Notes: generated by a model from the sequence alone, not told the origin. Counted from the stretch's first letter, positions 18,115 to 27,043 are shown. The stretch is DNA of 64,000 bases from Sphaerotilus uruguayifluvii (GCF_013294065.1 NZ_JABSNM010000013.1:59554-123553); one strand, 5' to 3'. A program made the numbers and translations.

Positions 18115-18657
18115 TTGCGAACGAGAAGCGTCATCCTTGCTATCGCAGCCTGCGGCTTCGGCCTCTGTGCTGCGTTGCTGCTCGCGGACGCGCCCGCACC
18201 CGCCGAAACTGCAGGAGGCCAGGTACTGGGCAATTTCAGCGTCTCCGGCGCCGCTGATCCCCCAGCGAACTTCTCGGAGAAGGCGAATGCGTTTCGGGCA
18301 GGAGGTGCGCTCTACGTCGAAAAACTGGAGTTCTTCCACAATCCCGGTACGGTGCCCCCGGTCAAGCTGACGAAAGACGAAGGCGGCGTAGCCGTTGTTC
18401 ATGTCTGGGCTCATCGACCCCTTGTCCAACTCGCAAGCACGAAATGTGAGTTCGCCAGAACCGTTCGCTTCGCAATTCCCACCACGTTGCTGGTCGGCGT
18501 TAAACGCGTACTCATCGTCAATCACGACACCGAGTCTCGACAGCTCCTATTTGAGAACGAGGAGTTGGCCAGTCTTCTACGGGAGCCGGAACCTGCCTCG
18601 GCCGCCGCTGCTTGGAAGGAGCCCTTGCCCGTGTCCGGCAATGGGTGTGGGGCCTAA
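18115..18657 (+). CDS. Hypothetical anchored or exported protein, integron cassette 3
   Basis: A 180-residue protein if started at the TTG at 18115, the first in-frame start inside the cassette; the open frame reaches back into attC2. The N-terminus has positive residues followed by a hydrophobic stretch (SVILAIAACGFGLCAALLLA), which reads as a signal peptide or anchor. The rest is a soluble domain with no motif I recognise (VYVEK-like strands, VKRVLIVNHDTESRQLLF). The TAA stop lies in the first core of attC3. Start choice is uncertain. Confidence 0.55.
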   Translation: MRTRSVILAIAACGFGLCAALLLADAPAPAETAGGQVLGNFSVSGAADPPANFSEKANAFRAGGALYVEKLEFFHNPGTVPPVKLTKDEGGVAVVHVWAHRPLVQLASTKCEFARTVRFAIPTTLLVGVKRVLIVNHDTESRQLLFENEELASLLREPEPASAAAAWKEPLPVSGNGCGA

Positions 18658-18777
18658 CCCTTCGCTCGAGCCGACCCGCTCCGGCAAGGCACCCTGGCCG
18701 CCAAGAGCCCTTTACTATGTTGCTCTCGTCGGCCAGGGCGCCTTGCCTCCACGGTCGGCTCAGCTCAAACGTTAGGC
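18652..18777 (+). repeat. attC site 3 (126 bp), end of the array
   Basis: It runs from GCCTAAC (18652-18658) to GTTAGGC (18771-18777). Long complementary arms are visible: CGAGCCGACCCGCTCC with GGTCGGCTC, and GGCAAGGCACCCTGGCC with GGCCAGGGCGCCTTGCC. After it the sequence changes at once to high-GC MFS remnant, so this is the last cassette. Confidence 0.92.
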
Positions 18778-18813
18778 CTCGCGGGTGACATGGCGGCTAG
18801 CCGACAGTCCTAA

Positions 18814-19077
18814 GCGGCGACCTGGGGTCATCTGGCGGGCTGGACTTCGGTCCGACCGCGCTGATGGTGTCGGCGGCCTGTGGGCCGCTGCGTCGAGTAT
18901 TTCGTCGACGAGACCTGGGTCGAGCACCTGCGCCGCCTGGAGCGCTTCACCGCCGCCGACGTGCAGCTGCGCGAGCGCCGGCTGGCCTTCCACGTCGGCG
19001 GGCAGCCCCCGCGCGTCAGGCGCTATGTGGGCGAGGCGCTCGAGGGCGGGCGCGCCGCGGCCTCGCTACACTCGTGA
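18814..19077 (+). pseudogene. Decayed 3' fragment of a second MFS exporter gene
   Basis: Bases 18814-18890 match 15106-15182 of the intact MFS gene (GCGGCGACCTGGGG, then GGCGGGCTGGAC and so on), and bases 18892-19060 match 15440-15604, which encode [20 protein letters not shown]. The intervening roughly 255 bases are deleted and the 5' part is absent. The two copies differ at many positions, mostly third codon bases, so this is a diverged homologue rather than a recent duplication. It ends in frame at 19077, 54 bases before the VOC gene. Confidence 0.85.
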
Positions 19078-19131
19078 GCGCCTTCGGGCCTTTCACTGCC
19101 GATTCCGGCGCCTTCTTCAGGAGACAGGACG

Positions 19132-19524
19132 ATGTTCAGCCATGTGATGGTCGGATCCAACGACATCGAGCGCTCGAAGCGCTTCTACGACGCGGTGCTC
19201 GGCGTGCTCGGGGCCGGCGAGGCGATGGAGAACCGCAACGCGGCCGGCCAGATGCGCCTGTTCTACCGCCACGGCGGCTCGAGCTTCTGCGTCACCGAGC
19301 CGATCGACGGCGAGCCGGCGACCTTCGCCAACGGCGGCACGATCGGCTTCAAGTGCGAGTCGCCCGAGCAGGTCACGCAGTTCCACGACGTGGCGGTCGC
19401 GCACGGCGGCACCTCGGTCGAGGATCCGCCGGGGCCGCGCCAGGGCGCGCTGGGCACGATGCATCTGGCCTACGTGCGCGATCCGGACGGCAACAAGCTC
19501 TGCGCGCTGCACCGGCCGAAGTGA
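19132..19524 (+). CDS. VOC-superfamily (glyoxalase/dioxygenase-like) protein
   Basis: A 130-residue protein with the paired beta-alpha-beta-beta-beta fold of the vicinal-oxygen-chelate family: FSHVMVGSNDIERSKRFYDAVLG with the first metal His, and HLAYVRDPDGNKLCALH at the C-terminus with the DPDGN turn and last ligands. The specific reaction cannot be told; relatives include glyoxalase-like and resistance proteins. A good AGGAGACAGGACG leader precedes the ATG. It probably belonged to the same locus as the MFS gene before the integron came in. Confidence 0.85.
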   Translation: MFSHVMVGSNDIERSKRFYDAVLGVLGAGEAMENRNAAGQMRLFYRHGGSSFCVTEPIDGEPATFANGGTIGFKCESPEQVTQFHDVAVAHGGTSVEDPPGPRQGALGTMHLAYVRDPDGNKLCALHRPK

Positions 19525-19543
19525 CCGGTCCCGGGGCCTGCCC

Positions 19544-19957
19544 GTGTCCCTGTCCGTGCGCCGCCTCGCCGTTGTGCTCGTCTGCCATCTGCTGTCGGGC
19601 TGGGCGCTGCTGGCGAGCCTGGCGCTGGCGGGCGGGCTGATGGTCATGGAGCGAAGGCAGCCGCTGGCGATGGGGGTCGGTGTGCTGGTGCTGCTGGCCT
19701 GGGTCTGCCATCTGTCGATGAGCCTGAGCTGGGTGCTGGACCGGCGCATGGGCCGCGGCGTCCCGGGGGTCGGCACGCTGGCCGCGCTGGGCAGCGCGCT
19801 GTCGTGGCCCTGGGTCTTTCCCTGGGATGCCCGCTCCGACGCGGGCGAGCTGCTGGCGGCCTCGGGCCTGGGGATCGTGCTGGCGCTGCCCAGCGTGCTG
19901 CTGGCGCTCTGGCTGCTGCGCTTTCACGTCCGGCGTCCCGGCAGGCTCGCGCGCTGA
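19544..19957 (+). CDS. Small hypothetical membrane protein
   Basis: A 137-residue protein with a GTG start, 20 bases after the VOC gene. Four hydrophobic helices are visible (VLVCHLLSGWALLASLALAG, then MGVGVLVLLAWVCHLSMSL, GTLAALGSALSWPWVF, and GLGIVLALPSVLLALWLL), with a basic C-terminal tail. I do not recognise the family. GC and codon use match the chromosome. Confidence 0.55.
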   Translation: MSLSVRRLAVVLVCHLLSGWALLASLALAGGLMVMERRQPLAMGVGVLVLLAWVCHLSMSLSWVLDRRMGRGVPGVGTLAALGSALSWPWVFPWDARSDAGELLAASGLGIVLALPSVLLALWLLRFHVRRPGRLAR

Positions 19958-20004
19958 GCCACAATCGGCTCATTCCGCGGATTTCGCCTGCCTGTCGAGG
20001 AACC

Positions 20005-20547
20005 ATGCTGCTGCCTGTCGTCCTGCGGCCTTGCCGCGCTCCGTCCTGGCTGACCGCCGCGCTGATGCTGGCGGGCGTGCTGTCGTCCCCGCTGTCGTCC
20101 GCGCAGGCGGCGCCGCTTCTGGAGCTGCATTTTTCCGGCACGCCTGTGCCGCCGCCGAAGGGCGTGCACGTCGACGACGAGGGGCCCTGCGGCCCGGTGG
20201 TGGTGCTGCGTGTCTCGGCCATGCCCCGCAAGGCGCCGTGGTTCGTCGCCGACGAGGTCCAGGAGCTCGATGCGGCCGGCCGGGTGCTGCGCAGCTGGCG
20301 GGTGCCGCTCGATCATGTGCCGGTCGCGCTCGACGGGGACGTGCTGTCGCTGAGCGTGTGGTCGCGCAAGGATTCGATGCTGACGGTGACGCCCGACGGG
20401 CGCCTGGGCGTCAGGAAGGGCGTGCCGCCCGGCGATCTGCCGGGCGGGCGCTGCCCCGGCGCCACCGGACAGGATGATCGCTGGTGCGTGCGCATCGGGC
20501 AGGGCGCGGACCGGCATGTGCTGGCGTATCCGCCGATCTGTTCCTGA
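20005..20547 (+). CDS. Hypothetical secreted protein
   Basis: A 180-residue protein with a signal peptide (PSWLTAALMLAGVLSS, cleavage likely after AQA near residue 35). The mature part contains several Pro/Gly turns and four cysteines (GPCGPVVVLRV, GRCPGATG, WCVRIG, PPICS), suggesting two disulfides in the periplasm. The start ATG at 20005 follows a GAGG ribosome site; the frame is open upstream. No family recognised. Confidence 0.6.
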   Translation: MLLPVVLRPCRAPSWLTAALMLAGVLSSPLSSAQAAPLLELHFSGTPVPPPKGVHVDDEGPCGPVVVLRVSAMPRKAPWFVADEVQELDAAGRVLRSWRVPLDHVPVALDGDVLSLSVWSRKDSMLTVTPDGRLGVRKGVPPGDLPGGRCPGATGQDDRWCVRIGQGADRHVLAYPPICS

Positions 20548-20727
20548 TCCGCTGCCCTGATCTGCCACGACTTCAGGCGCCAGAGTCGGTCGTGATGCAT
20601 TTCGCGTGTGTTTGGAGCGACGGCTGCGAACGGTTGCAGCTTGATGCCCCGGCTCGTCCCTAGAATGCCCGATCCGTCCGGCGTGTCTGCCGGGCGGCTC
20701 ACCCGCAAGCTCTCGAAGGAGATTCCG

Positions 20728-20865
20728 ATGTCCCGTTTTGTTGCCGCCATCGCCGCCGTGCTGCTGGCCACCGGTGCCCTGTCGGCCCACGCCGCCACCA
20801 AGAAGCACCACCACAAGCCGGTCCACAAGGTGGCCAAGCACGCGCACAAGCATCACGTGAAGTGA
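20728..20865 (+). CDS. Small secreted His/Lys-rich peptide
   Basis: A 45-residue precursor: residues 1-22 are a clean signal peptide (SRFVAAIAAVLLATGALSAHA) and the mature 23 residues consist almost wholly of Lys, His, Val and Ala (ATKKHHHKPVHKVAKHAHKHH). A strong AAGGAG ribosome site sits 7 bases before the ATG. Such peptides may bind metal ions or acidic surfaces in the periplasm; that is inference from composition. Similar short His/Lys-rich exported peptides occur in Burkholderiales without assigned function. Confidence 0.65.
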   Translation: MSRFVAAIAAVLLATGALSAHAATKKHHHKPVHKVAKHAHKHHVK

Positions 20866-20907
20866 TGCGCCTGCACGGTCGGCCGGTCTCCGGCTGATCC
20901 TGCGCTC

Positions 20908-20962
20908 CCGGGGCGACCGCCGGGCGGACTCGAACATCGACTCCGTCTGCCGGTCGCCCCGG
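20908..20962. terminator. Inverted repeat between convergent genes
   Basis: Perfect 12-bp arms CCGGGGCGACCG (20908-20919) and CGGTCGCCCCGG (20951-20962) are separated by 31 bases, in the 102-base gap between the His-rich peptide gene and the end of the RND gene. There is no T run; it may stop transcription from both sides. Confidence 0.45.
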
Positions 20963-20967
20963 TGTCT

Positions 20968-23900
20968 TCAGGGCCGATGCGGCGTCGATGCGGCCGCCTC
21001 GTCGGAGACTGCTCCGCCGCGGCCGCGCCGCAGCAGCCGCGCGCCCAGCGCGAGCAGGTCGTCGACCCCGGTGAACACCACCGGGATCACCAGCAGGCTC
21101 AGGAAGGTCGAGGTGATCAGGCCGCCGATCACGACGATGGCCATCGGCGCGCGGAAGCTCGGGTCCACCCCCAGGCCCAGCGCGATCGGCATCATGCCCG
21201 CGCCCATCGCGATCGTCGTCATGATGATCGGGCGTGCGCGCTTGCGGCAGGCGTCGAGCACCGCCTCCAGCCGTCCCAGGCCGTGCTCCTTGCGCGCCAG
21301 CACCACATAGTCGACCAGCAGGATCGAGTTCTTGGTGGCGATGCCCATCAGCATGATCAGGCCGATCATCGAGGGCATCGACAGCGCCGTGTGCGTGACG
21401 AACAGCGCCAGGAAGGCGCCCGGAATCGACAGCACCAGCGCGGCCAGGATGGTCGCCGGCTGGATGAAGTCCTTCAGCAGCAGCACCAGCACGATGTAGA
21501 TGCACAGCACGCCGGTGAGCATCGCCAGGCCGAAGCTCTCGAACAGCTCGGCCATCGCCTCGGCGTCGCCGACGGTGGTCTGCATCACGCCCGGCGGCAG
21601 GTTCTTCAGGCTGGGCAGCGCCAGCGCCTGGCGCTCGACCTCGCCGAGCGGCTGGCCGTTGAGCTCGATCTCGAAGTTGACGTTGCGCTGGCGGTCGTAG
21701 CGGTCGATCTGCGCCGGGCCGCTGGAGAGCTCCAGCGTGGCCACGCTCGACAGCCTCACCGGCCCGCGTGCACCGGGCACCGGCAGCCGGCCGAGCAGGT
21801 CGAGGTCGCTGCGGGCCTCGGCGGGCAGGCGCACGACGATCGGCACCTGGCGCTGCGAGAGGTTGAGCTTGGGCAGCGACTGGTCGTAGTCGCCGCGGGT
21901 GGCGACCCGCAGCGTGTCGGCGATCGCCGCGGTGGTCACGCCGAGGTCGGCCGCGCGCACCGGGTCGGGCCGCACCAGCAGCTCCGGGCGGACCAGGCTG
22001 GAGCTGGAGGTGACGTTGCCGATGCCGGGGAGCGTGCGCAGCTCGCGCTCGACCTGGCGCGCATGCGCGGCCAGCGTCTCGCCGTTCTCGCTGGCCAGCA
22101 CCAGGATGTACTTGTCGTTGGAGCCGCCGAAGCCGACCTTGATGCGTGCGCCCGGCAGCGCCTCCAGCCGCTGGCGCAGCTCGGCCTCGATGGCCTGCTT
22201 GCTCAGGCCGCGGCGCTCGCTGCGGTGGGTCATGTTGACCGTCAGCACCGCCTTGCGCACCTCGGCCGCCCCCTGCGGCGCGAACGGGTCGGCGCCGGCC
22301 GCGCCGCCGCCGATGGCGGTGTAGATCATCTTCACCTGCGGATGCGCGCCCACCAGCGCGCGCGCGCGCTCGGCCGCGGCGGTCGTCTCGGCCAGCGTCG
22401 AGCCCGGCGGCAGCGTGATGCTGACCTGGGTCTGCGACAGGTCGTCGGGCGGGATGAAGCCGGTGGGCAGCAGCGGCACCAGCATGAAGGAGCCGACGAA
22501 GAAGGCCGCGGTGGCCAGCATCGTCAGGATGCGGTGCTTCAGGCACCAGGCGGCCATCTTCAGGTAGGCGCCCATCCAGCGCGGCGGCGTCTCGGCGTGC
22601 GCGACCGGGCGCAGCAGGTAGGCGGCCATCATCGGCGTGAGCATGCGCGCCACCACCAGCGAGAAGAACACCGCGATCGCCGCGGTCCAGCCGAACTGCA
22701 CGAAGAACTTGCCCGCCACGCCGCTCATGAAGGCGGTCGGCAGGAAGACGGCGATCAGCGTGAAGGTCGTGGCGATCACCGCCAGGCCGATCTCGTCGGC
22801 CGCCTCCATCGCCGCCTCGAAGGGCGTCTTGCCCATCGCGAGGTGGCGCATGATGTTCTCGATCTCGACGATGGCGTCGTCGACCAGGATGCCCACCACC
22901 AGCGACAGGCTCAGCAGCGTCACCACGTTGACGGTGAAGCCCAGCAGGTGCATCAGCGCGAAGGTCGGGATGGCCGACAGCGGCAGCGCCACCGCCGAGA
23001 CGAAGGTCGCGCGCCAGTCGCGCAGGAAGAACCACACCACGATCACCGCCAGCACCGCGCCCTCGTAGAGCAGGTGCATCGAGCCCTCGTAGCCTTCCTG
23101 GACCGGATCGACGAAGTTGAAGGCCTCGGTGACCTGGATGTCCGGATGCTCGGCGCGCAGCGCCTCGAGCCGCGCGCGCACGCCGCGCGCCACGTCGACC
23201 TCGCCGGCGCCCTTGCTGCGGGTGATCTCGAAGCCGACGACCGGGCGGCCGTCGAGCAGCGCGGCCGAGCGGCGCTCGGCCACCGTGTCGCTGACGCGCG
23301 CGATCTGGTCCAGGCGCACATGGCGGCCGTCGGAGAGCACGATGTCGAGCCGCGCCAGCTCGTCGGCGCTGCCCACCGTCGCGATGGTGCGCACCGCCTG
23401 CTCGGCGCCGCCAAGATCGCTGCGCCCGCCGGGGGCGTCCTGCTGGATCTGGCGCAGCTGGCGCGAGACGTCGGAGGCGGTCGCGCCCAGCGCCAGCAGC
23501 ATTGCCGGGTCGAGCTCGATGCGCACCTCGCGGCTGACGCCGCCGACCCGCGAGACGGCGCCGACGCCGCGCACCGCCAGCATCTGCTTGGTGACGGTGT
23601 TGTCGACGAACCAGCTCAGCGCCTCGTCGTCCATGTGTCCGGACGAGACGGTGTAGGTCAGGATCGGCGAGCCGGCCAGGTCGACCTTCTGCACCACCGG
23701 GTCGCGCAGGTCGCCGGGCAGGTCCGAGCGCACCCGCGCGACCGCGTCGCGCACGTCGTCGACCGCCTCCTGCGTCGGCTTCTCGAGCCGGAACTCGGCG
23801 GTGATCGTGACGGCGCCGTCCTGGACCTGGGTGTAGAGGTGCTTGAGGCCCTTGAGCGTGGCCAGCGAGTTCTCGATCTTGCGCGCGACCTCGGTCTCGA

Positions 23901-24075
23901 GCTGCGCCGGCGCGGCGCCCGGCAGCGCGGCGCTGACGGTGACCGAGGGCAGGTCGATGTCGGGAAAGTTCTGCACCGTCATCGCCCGGAAGCCCATCAG
24001 GCCGGCGAGCGTCAGCAGCAGGAACAGCAGGATCGCGGGAATCGGGTTGCGGATCGACCAGGCGGAGACGTTCAC
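20968..24075 (-). CDS. RND-family efflux pump, inner-membrane transporter
   Basis: A 1035-residue proton-driven pump of the AcrB/MexB superfamily. It starts with GTG at 24075 inside the GTGA overlap with the adaptor gene, reading VSAWSIRNPIPAILLFLLL. Helix 4 carries the proton-relay pair in GILVDDAIVEIENI, and the two halves repeat the porter and funnel domains (QNFPDIDLPSVTVSA, GFIPPDDLSQTQVSITLP). The acidic pair is in the drug-pump (HAE) form rather than the heavy-metal form, so export of hydrophobic compounds is likely. No outer-membrane channel gene is next to it, so it probably shares one encoded elsewhere. Confidence 0.92.
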   Translation of the reverse strand: MNVSAWSIRNPIPAILLFLLLTLAGLMGFRAMTVQNFPDIDLPSVTVSAALPGAAPAQLETEVARKIENSLATLKGLKHLYTQVQDGAVTITAEFRLEKPTQEAVDDVRDAVARVRSDLPGDLRDPVVQKVDLAGSPILTYTVSSGHMDDEALSWFVDNTVTKQMLAVRGVGAVSRVGGVSREVRIELDPAMLLALGATASDVSRQLRQIQQDAPGGRSDLGGAEQAVRTIATVGSADELARLDIVLSDGRHVRLDQIARVSDTVAERRSAALLDGRPVVGFEITRSKGAGEVDVARGVRARLEALRAEHPDIQVTEAFNFVDPVQEGYEGSMHLLYEGAVLAVIVVWFFLRDWRATFVSAVALPLSAIPTFALMHLLGFTVNVVTLLSLSLVVGILVDDAIVEIENIMRHLAMGKTPFEAAMEAADEIGLAVIATTFTLIAVFLPTAFMSGVAGKFFVQFGWTAAIAVFFSLVVARMLTPMMAAYLLRPVAHAETPPRWMGAYLKMAAWCLKHRILTMLATAAFFVGSFMLVPLLPTGFIPPDDLSQTQVSITLPPGSTLAETTAAAERARALVGAHPQVKMIYTAIGGGAAGADPFAPQGAAEVRKAVLTVNMTHRSERRGLSKQAIEAELRQRLEALPGARIKVGFGGSNDKYILVLASENGETLAAHARQVERELRTLPGIGNVTSSSSLVRPELLVRPDPVRAADLGVTTAAIADTLRVATRGDYDQSLPKLNLSQRQVPIVVRLPAEARSDLDLLGRLPVPGARGPVRLSSVATLELSSGPAQIDRYDRQRNVNFEIELNGQPLGEVERQALALPSLKNLPPGVMQTTVGDAEAMAELFESFGLAMLTGVLCIYIVLVLLLKDFIQPATILAALVLSIPGAFLALFVTHTALSMPSMIGLIMLMGIATKNSILLVDYVVLARKEHGLGRLEAVLDACRKRARPIIMTTIAMGAGMMPIALGLGVDPSFRAPMAIVVIGGLITSTFLSLLVIPVVFTGVDDLLALGARLLRRGRGGAVSDEAAASTPHRP

Positions 24076-25265
24076 TGGGCGGCTCCGGTGGCGGCGGCCG
24101 GGCCGGGCGCGGCGACGATCCTGACCCGGTCGCCGTCGGCCAGGAAGCCCGCCCCCTGGCCGACGACCCGGGCCTGCGCGTCGAGCCCGTCGAGGATCTC
24201 GACGCGGTCGCCGCTGCGCCGGCCGGTGCGCACGACCGTCTCGCGCACCCGCTCGTCGCTGCCGACCTGCATGACGATGCTGCGGCCCTCGCGCAGCAGC
24301 ACCGCCGACTGCGGCAGCGTCAGCGCCTCGCTCTGGCCGAGCAGGAAGGTGCCGCGCGCCAGCATGCCCGGGCGCGCGGCCGTGGCCGTCTCGCCCGAGG
24401 CGGGCGCGCCTGCGCGCAGGTCGACATGGACCAGGCCCTGGCGGGTGGCCGGATCGACCGTCGGCGCGATCTGGCGCACCCGGCCCTCGAGCACGGTGGC
24501 GGTGCCCGCCGGCGTCAGCCGCACCGCGGTGCCGGGCGCGACCCGGGCCATGTCGGCGCCGGGCAGCTCGGCGCGCCATTCCAGCCGGCCCTGGCGGATC
24601 AGCCGGAAGAGCTCCTGCCCGGGCTGGACGACCGCGCCGAGCGTGGCCGCGCGCGCCGAGACGATGCCGTCGTCGGGCGCGAGGATGCGGGTCTGCGCCA
24701 GCCGCAGCTCGTCGGCCTGCAGCCGCGCCTTCAGCGCCTGCAGCCGCGCGCGTGCGGTGTTCTCGGCCGTCTGCGTCTGCTGCAGCTGCTGCGCGCTGAC
24801 GGCGCCGCCGGCCTGCAGCGCGCGGTCGCGCTCGGCCTCGAGCCGCGCCTGCGCGAGCACCGCCTCGGCCTCGGCGATCGAGGCCTGCGTGGCGGCGCGG
24901 TCGGCCGCCAGCGTGTCCGACTGCAGCCGCGCCAGCAGCTGGCCGCGGCGCACCCGGTCGCCCACCTGCACGCCCAGCTCGACCAGGCGCAGGCCCTGGG
25001 CCTCCGCGCCGATCACCGCCTCCTGCCAGGGCGCGATCGCGCCGCTGGCCTCGAGCGTGCGCGCCATCGGCTCGCGCCGCGGCTGCACCGTGCTGACGCT
25101 CAGCGCCGCACGCGCGGCCGGGGCGGAGGCCGCCGGTGCGGCCAGGGCCGGCCTCGGCAGCGCCGCCGGCAGCAGCGCCAGGGCCAGCGCCAGCCGCAGC
25201 ACGCGGCCGGGGCGCCGGACGACGACCTCGGGATCGAACGGAAAAGAAGAAGGGCGGGCACGCAT
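24072..25265 (-). CDS. RND efflux periplasmic adaptor (MFP) subunit
   Basis: A 397-residue membrane-fusion protein with a signal peptide (LRLALALALLPAALPRPALA). It has the split biotinyl-lipoyl domain (EAVIGAEAQGLRLVELGVQV ... DRVRRGQLLARL), a long coiled-coil hairpin (about residues 105-190, rich in Ala, Gln and Glu) and a beta-barrel domain. It links the RND pump to an outer-membrane channel. It is translationally coupled to the pump by a GTGA overlap. The next gene upstream on this strand, dctM, ends about 100 bases away and is a separate unit. Confidence 0.92.
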   Translation of the reverse strand: MRARPSSFPFDPEVVVRRPGRVLRLALALALLPAALPRPALAAPAASAPAARAALSVSTVQPRREPMARTLEASGAIAPWQEAVIGAEAQGLRLVELGVQVGDRVRRGQLLARLQSDTLAADRAATQASIAEAEAVLAQARLEAERDRALQAGGAVSAQQLQQTQTAENTARARLQALKARLQADELRLAQTRILAPDDGIVSARAATLGAVVQPGQELFRLIRQGRLEWRAELPGADMARVAPGTAVRLTPAGTATVLEGRVRQIAPTVDPATRQGLVHVDLRAGAPASGETATAARPGMLARGTFLLGQSEALTLPQSAVLLREGRSIVMQVGSDERVRETVVRTGRRSGDRVEILDGLDAQARVVGQGAGFLADGDRVRIVAAPGPAAATGAAQ

Positions 25266-25363
25266 TCCGTGAGCTTATCAACGAATGCGGGCCCGCCCGT
25301 GGCGGAGGTTTCCACCGGCCGGGGGATGGCCCCGGCCCTCATCACGGCCTCACGGCCTTGAGG

Positions 25364-27043
25364 TCACTTGGCGTCGGACGCCGCTTCCATGCCCTTGAAG
25401 GCGGCCATCGGATCGTCCTCGGCCTTGGGCGTGTCGGCCTGCATCTCGATCTGCACGTCGTCGACGTTGACCTCGGCCTTCTTGTCGAGGCCGCCCGAGA
25501 CCAGGTTCGGGAAGGTGATGATCAGGCCGACCATGATGATCTGGATGAGCACGAAGGGCACCGAGCCCCAGTAGATCTGGCTCGTGGTGATCTTCTCGAC
25601 CGTCTTGCCGGTGACGCGGTCCTTGTAGTCCTTGGTCGGCGCGACCGAGCGCAGGTAGAACAGCGCGAAGCCGAAGGGCGGATGCATGAAGGAGGTCTGC
25701 ATGTTGACCGCCAGCAGCACGCCGAACCAGACCAGGTCGATGCCCAGCTTCTCGGCCACCGGGCCCAGCAGCGGGACCACGATGAAGGACAGCTCGAAGA
25801 AGTCCAGGAAGAAGGCCAGCACGAACACCAGGATGTTCACGACGATCAGGAAGCCGAGCTGGCCGCCGGGCAGGCTGGTGAGCAGGTGCTCGACCCACTT
25901 CGGACCGTCGACGCCCTGGAAGGTCAGGCTGAACACCGTCGAGCCCACCAGGATGAAGACCACGAAGCACGACAGCTTCATCGTCGAGTCCATGGCCTGG
26001 CGCAGCAGGTTCATGCTCAGGCGGCCGCGGCTGACGGCCATCAGCAGCGCACCCACGGCGCCCATCGCGCCGCCTTCGGTCGGCGTGGCGATGCCCAGGA
26101 AGATCGTGCCCAGCACCAGGAAGATCAGGCCCAGCGGCGGGATCAGCACGAAGGTGACGCGCTCGGCCATCTTCGACAGCAGGCCCAGCTTCATCGTCTT
26201 GTTGATCACCGACAGCACGAAGGCCACGCCGACGCCGACGCACATCGACAGCACGATGGTCTCGTCCAGCGGGGCGCTGTCCGGACGGGTCTTGGCGAAG
26301 CCGACGGCCAGCGCGACCGACAGCGCGGTCAGCGCGCCCAGCGAGGGCAGGCCCGAGGAGCCGTTGTCCTCGCGGATCGAGCGGGCCTCGGGCGGCAGCG
26401 CCGGCACCATGTGCGGACGCAGCACCGCCACCAGCACGATGAAGCCGACGTACAGGCCGGTCAGCACGAAGCCGGGAATGAAGGCGCCCTTGTACAGGTC
26501 GCCGACCGAGCGGCCGAGCTGGTCGGCCATGATGATCAGCACCAGCGAGGGCGGAATGATCTGCGCCAGCGTGCCCGACGCGGCGATCACGCCCGAGGCC
26601 ACGCGCCGGTCGTAGCCGTAGCGCAGCATGATCGGCAGCGAGATCAGGCCCATCGAGATCACCGAGGCCGCGACGACGCCGGTGGTGGCGGCGAGCATGG
26701 CGCCGACGAAGATCACCGCGAAGGCCAGGCCGCCGCGCACCGGGCCGAAGAGCTGGCCGATGGTGTCGAGCAGATCCTCCGCCATCCCGGACCGCTCCAG
26801 GATCAGGCCCATGAAGGTGAAGAAGGGAATGGCCAGCAGCGTGTCGTTCTGCATGATGCCGAAGATGCGCAGCGGCAGCGCCTGCATCAGCGAGGCCGGC
26901 AGCAGCCCCATCTCGATGCCGACGAAGCTGAACAGCAGGCCGCAGGCGCCCAGCGAGAACGCGACGGAATAGCCGAGCAGCAGGAAGAGAATCAGCCCCA
27001 GGAACATCACCGGGGCCATGTTGGCCGACAGGAACTCGATCAC
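25364..27043 (-). CDS. dctM: TRAP transporter large permease (DctM type)
   Basis: A 559-residue polytopic permease of the tripartite ATP-independent periplasmic family. Translation starts at GTG 27043, inside a GTGA overlap with dctQ. Signatures: LGYSVAFSLGACGL near the N-terminus, FFTFMGLILERSGMAEDLLD, SVISMGLISLPIMLRYGYDR, ASGTLAQIIPPSLVLIIMAD, and LGIATPTEGGAMGAVGALL. An extended C-terminal tail (last 45 residues, acidic) goes beyond the usual family length of about 430, partly due to inserted loops. It imports an organic acid or similar solute with sodium. No dctP receptor gene adjoins it. Confidence 0.92.
   Translation of the reverse strand: MIEFLSANMAPVMFLGLILFLLLGYSVAFSLGACGLLFSFVGIEMGLLPASLMQALPLRIFGIMQNDTLLAIPFFTFMGLILERSGMAEDLLDTIGQLFGPVRGGLAFAVIFVGAMLAATTGVVAASVISMGLISLPIMLRYGYDRRVASGVIAASGTLAQIIPPSLVLIIMADQLGRSVGDLYKGAFIPGFVLTGLYVGFIVLVAVLRPHMVPALPPEARSIREDNGSSGLPSLGALTALSVALAVGFAKTRPDSAPLDETIVLSMCVGVGVAFVLSVINKTMKLGLLSKMAERVTFVLIPPLGLIFLVLGTIFLGIATPTEGGAMGAVGALLMAVSRGRLSMNLLRQAMDSTMKLSCFVVFILVGSTVFSLTFQGVDGPKWVEHLLTSLPGGQLGFLIVVNILVFVLAFFLDFFELSFIVVPLLGPVAEKLGIDLVWFGVLLAVNMQTSFMHPPFGFALFYLRSVAPTKDYKDRVTGKTVEKITTSQIYWGSVPFVLIQIIMVGLIITFPNLVSGGLDKKAEVNVDDVQIEMQADTPKAEDDPMAAFKGMEAASDAK

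Noticed and set aside
20968..25281. Single 1437-residue frame over the RND pump and its adaptor
   Set aside because: The upstream part is a shadow of the adaptor gene; the pump starts at the GTG at 24075 inside the GTGA overlap, where family homology begins.
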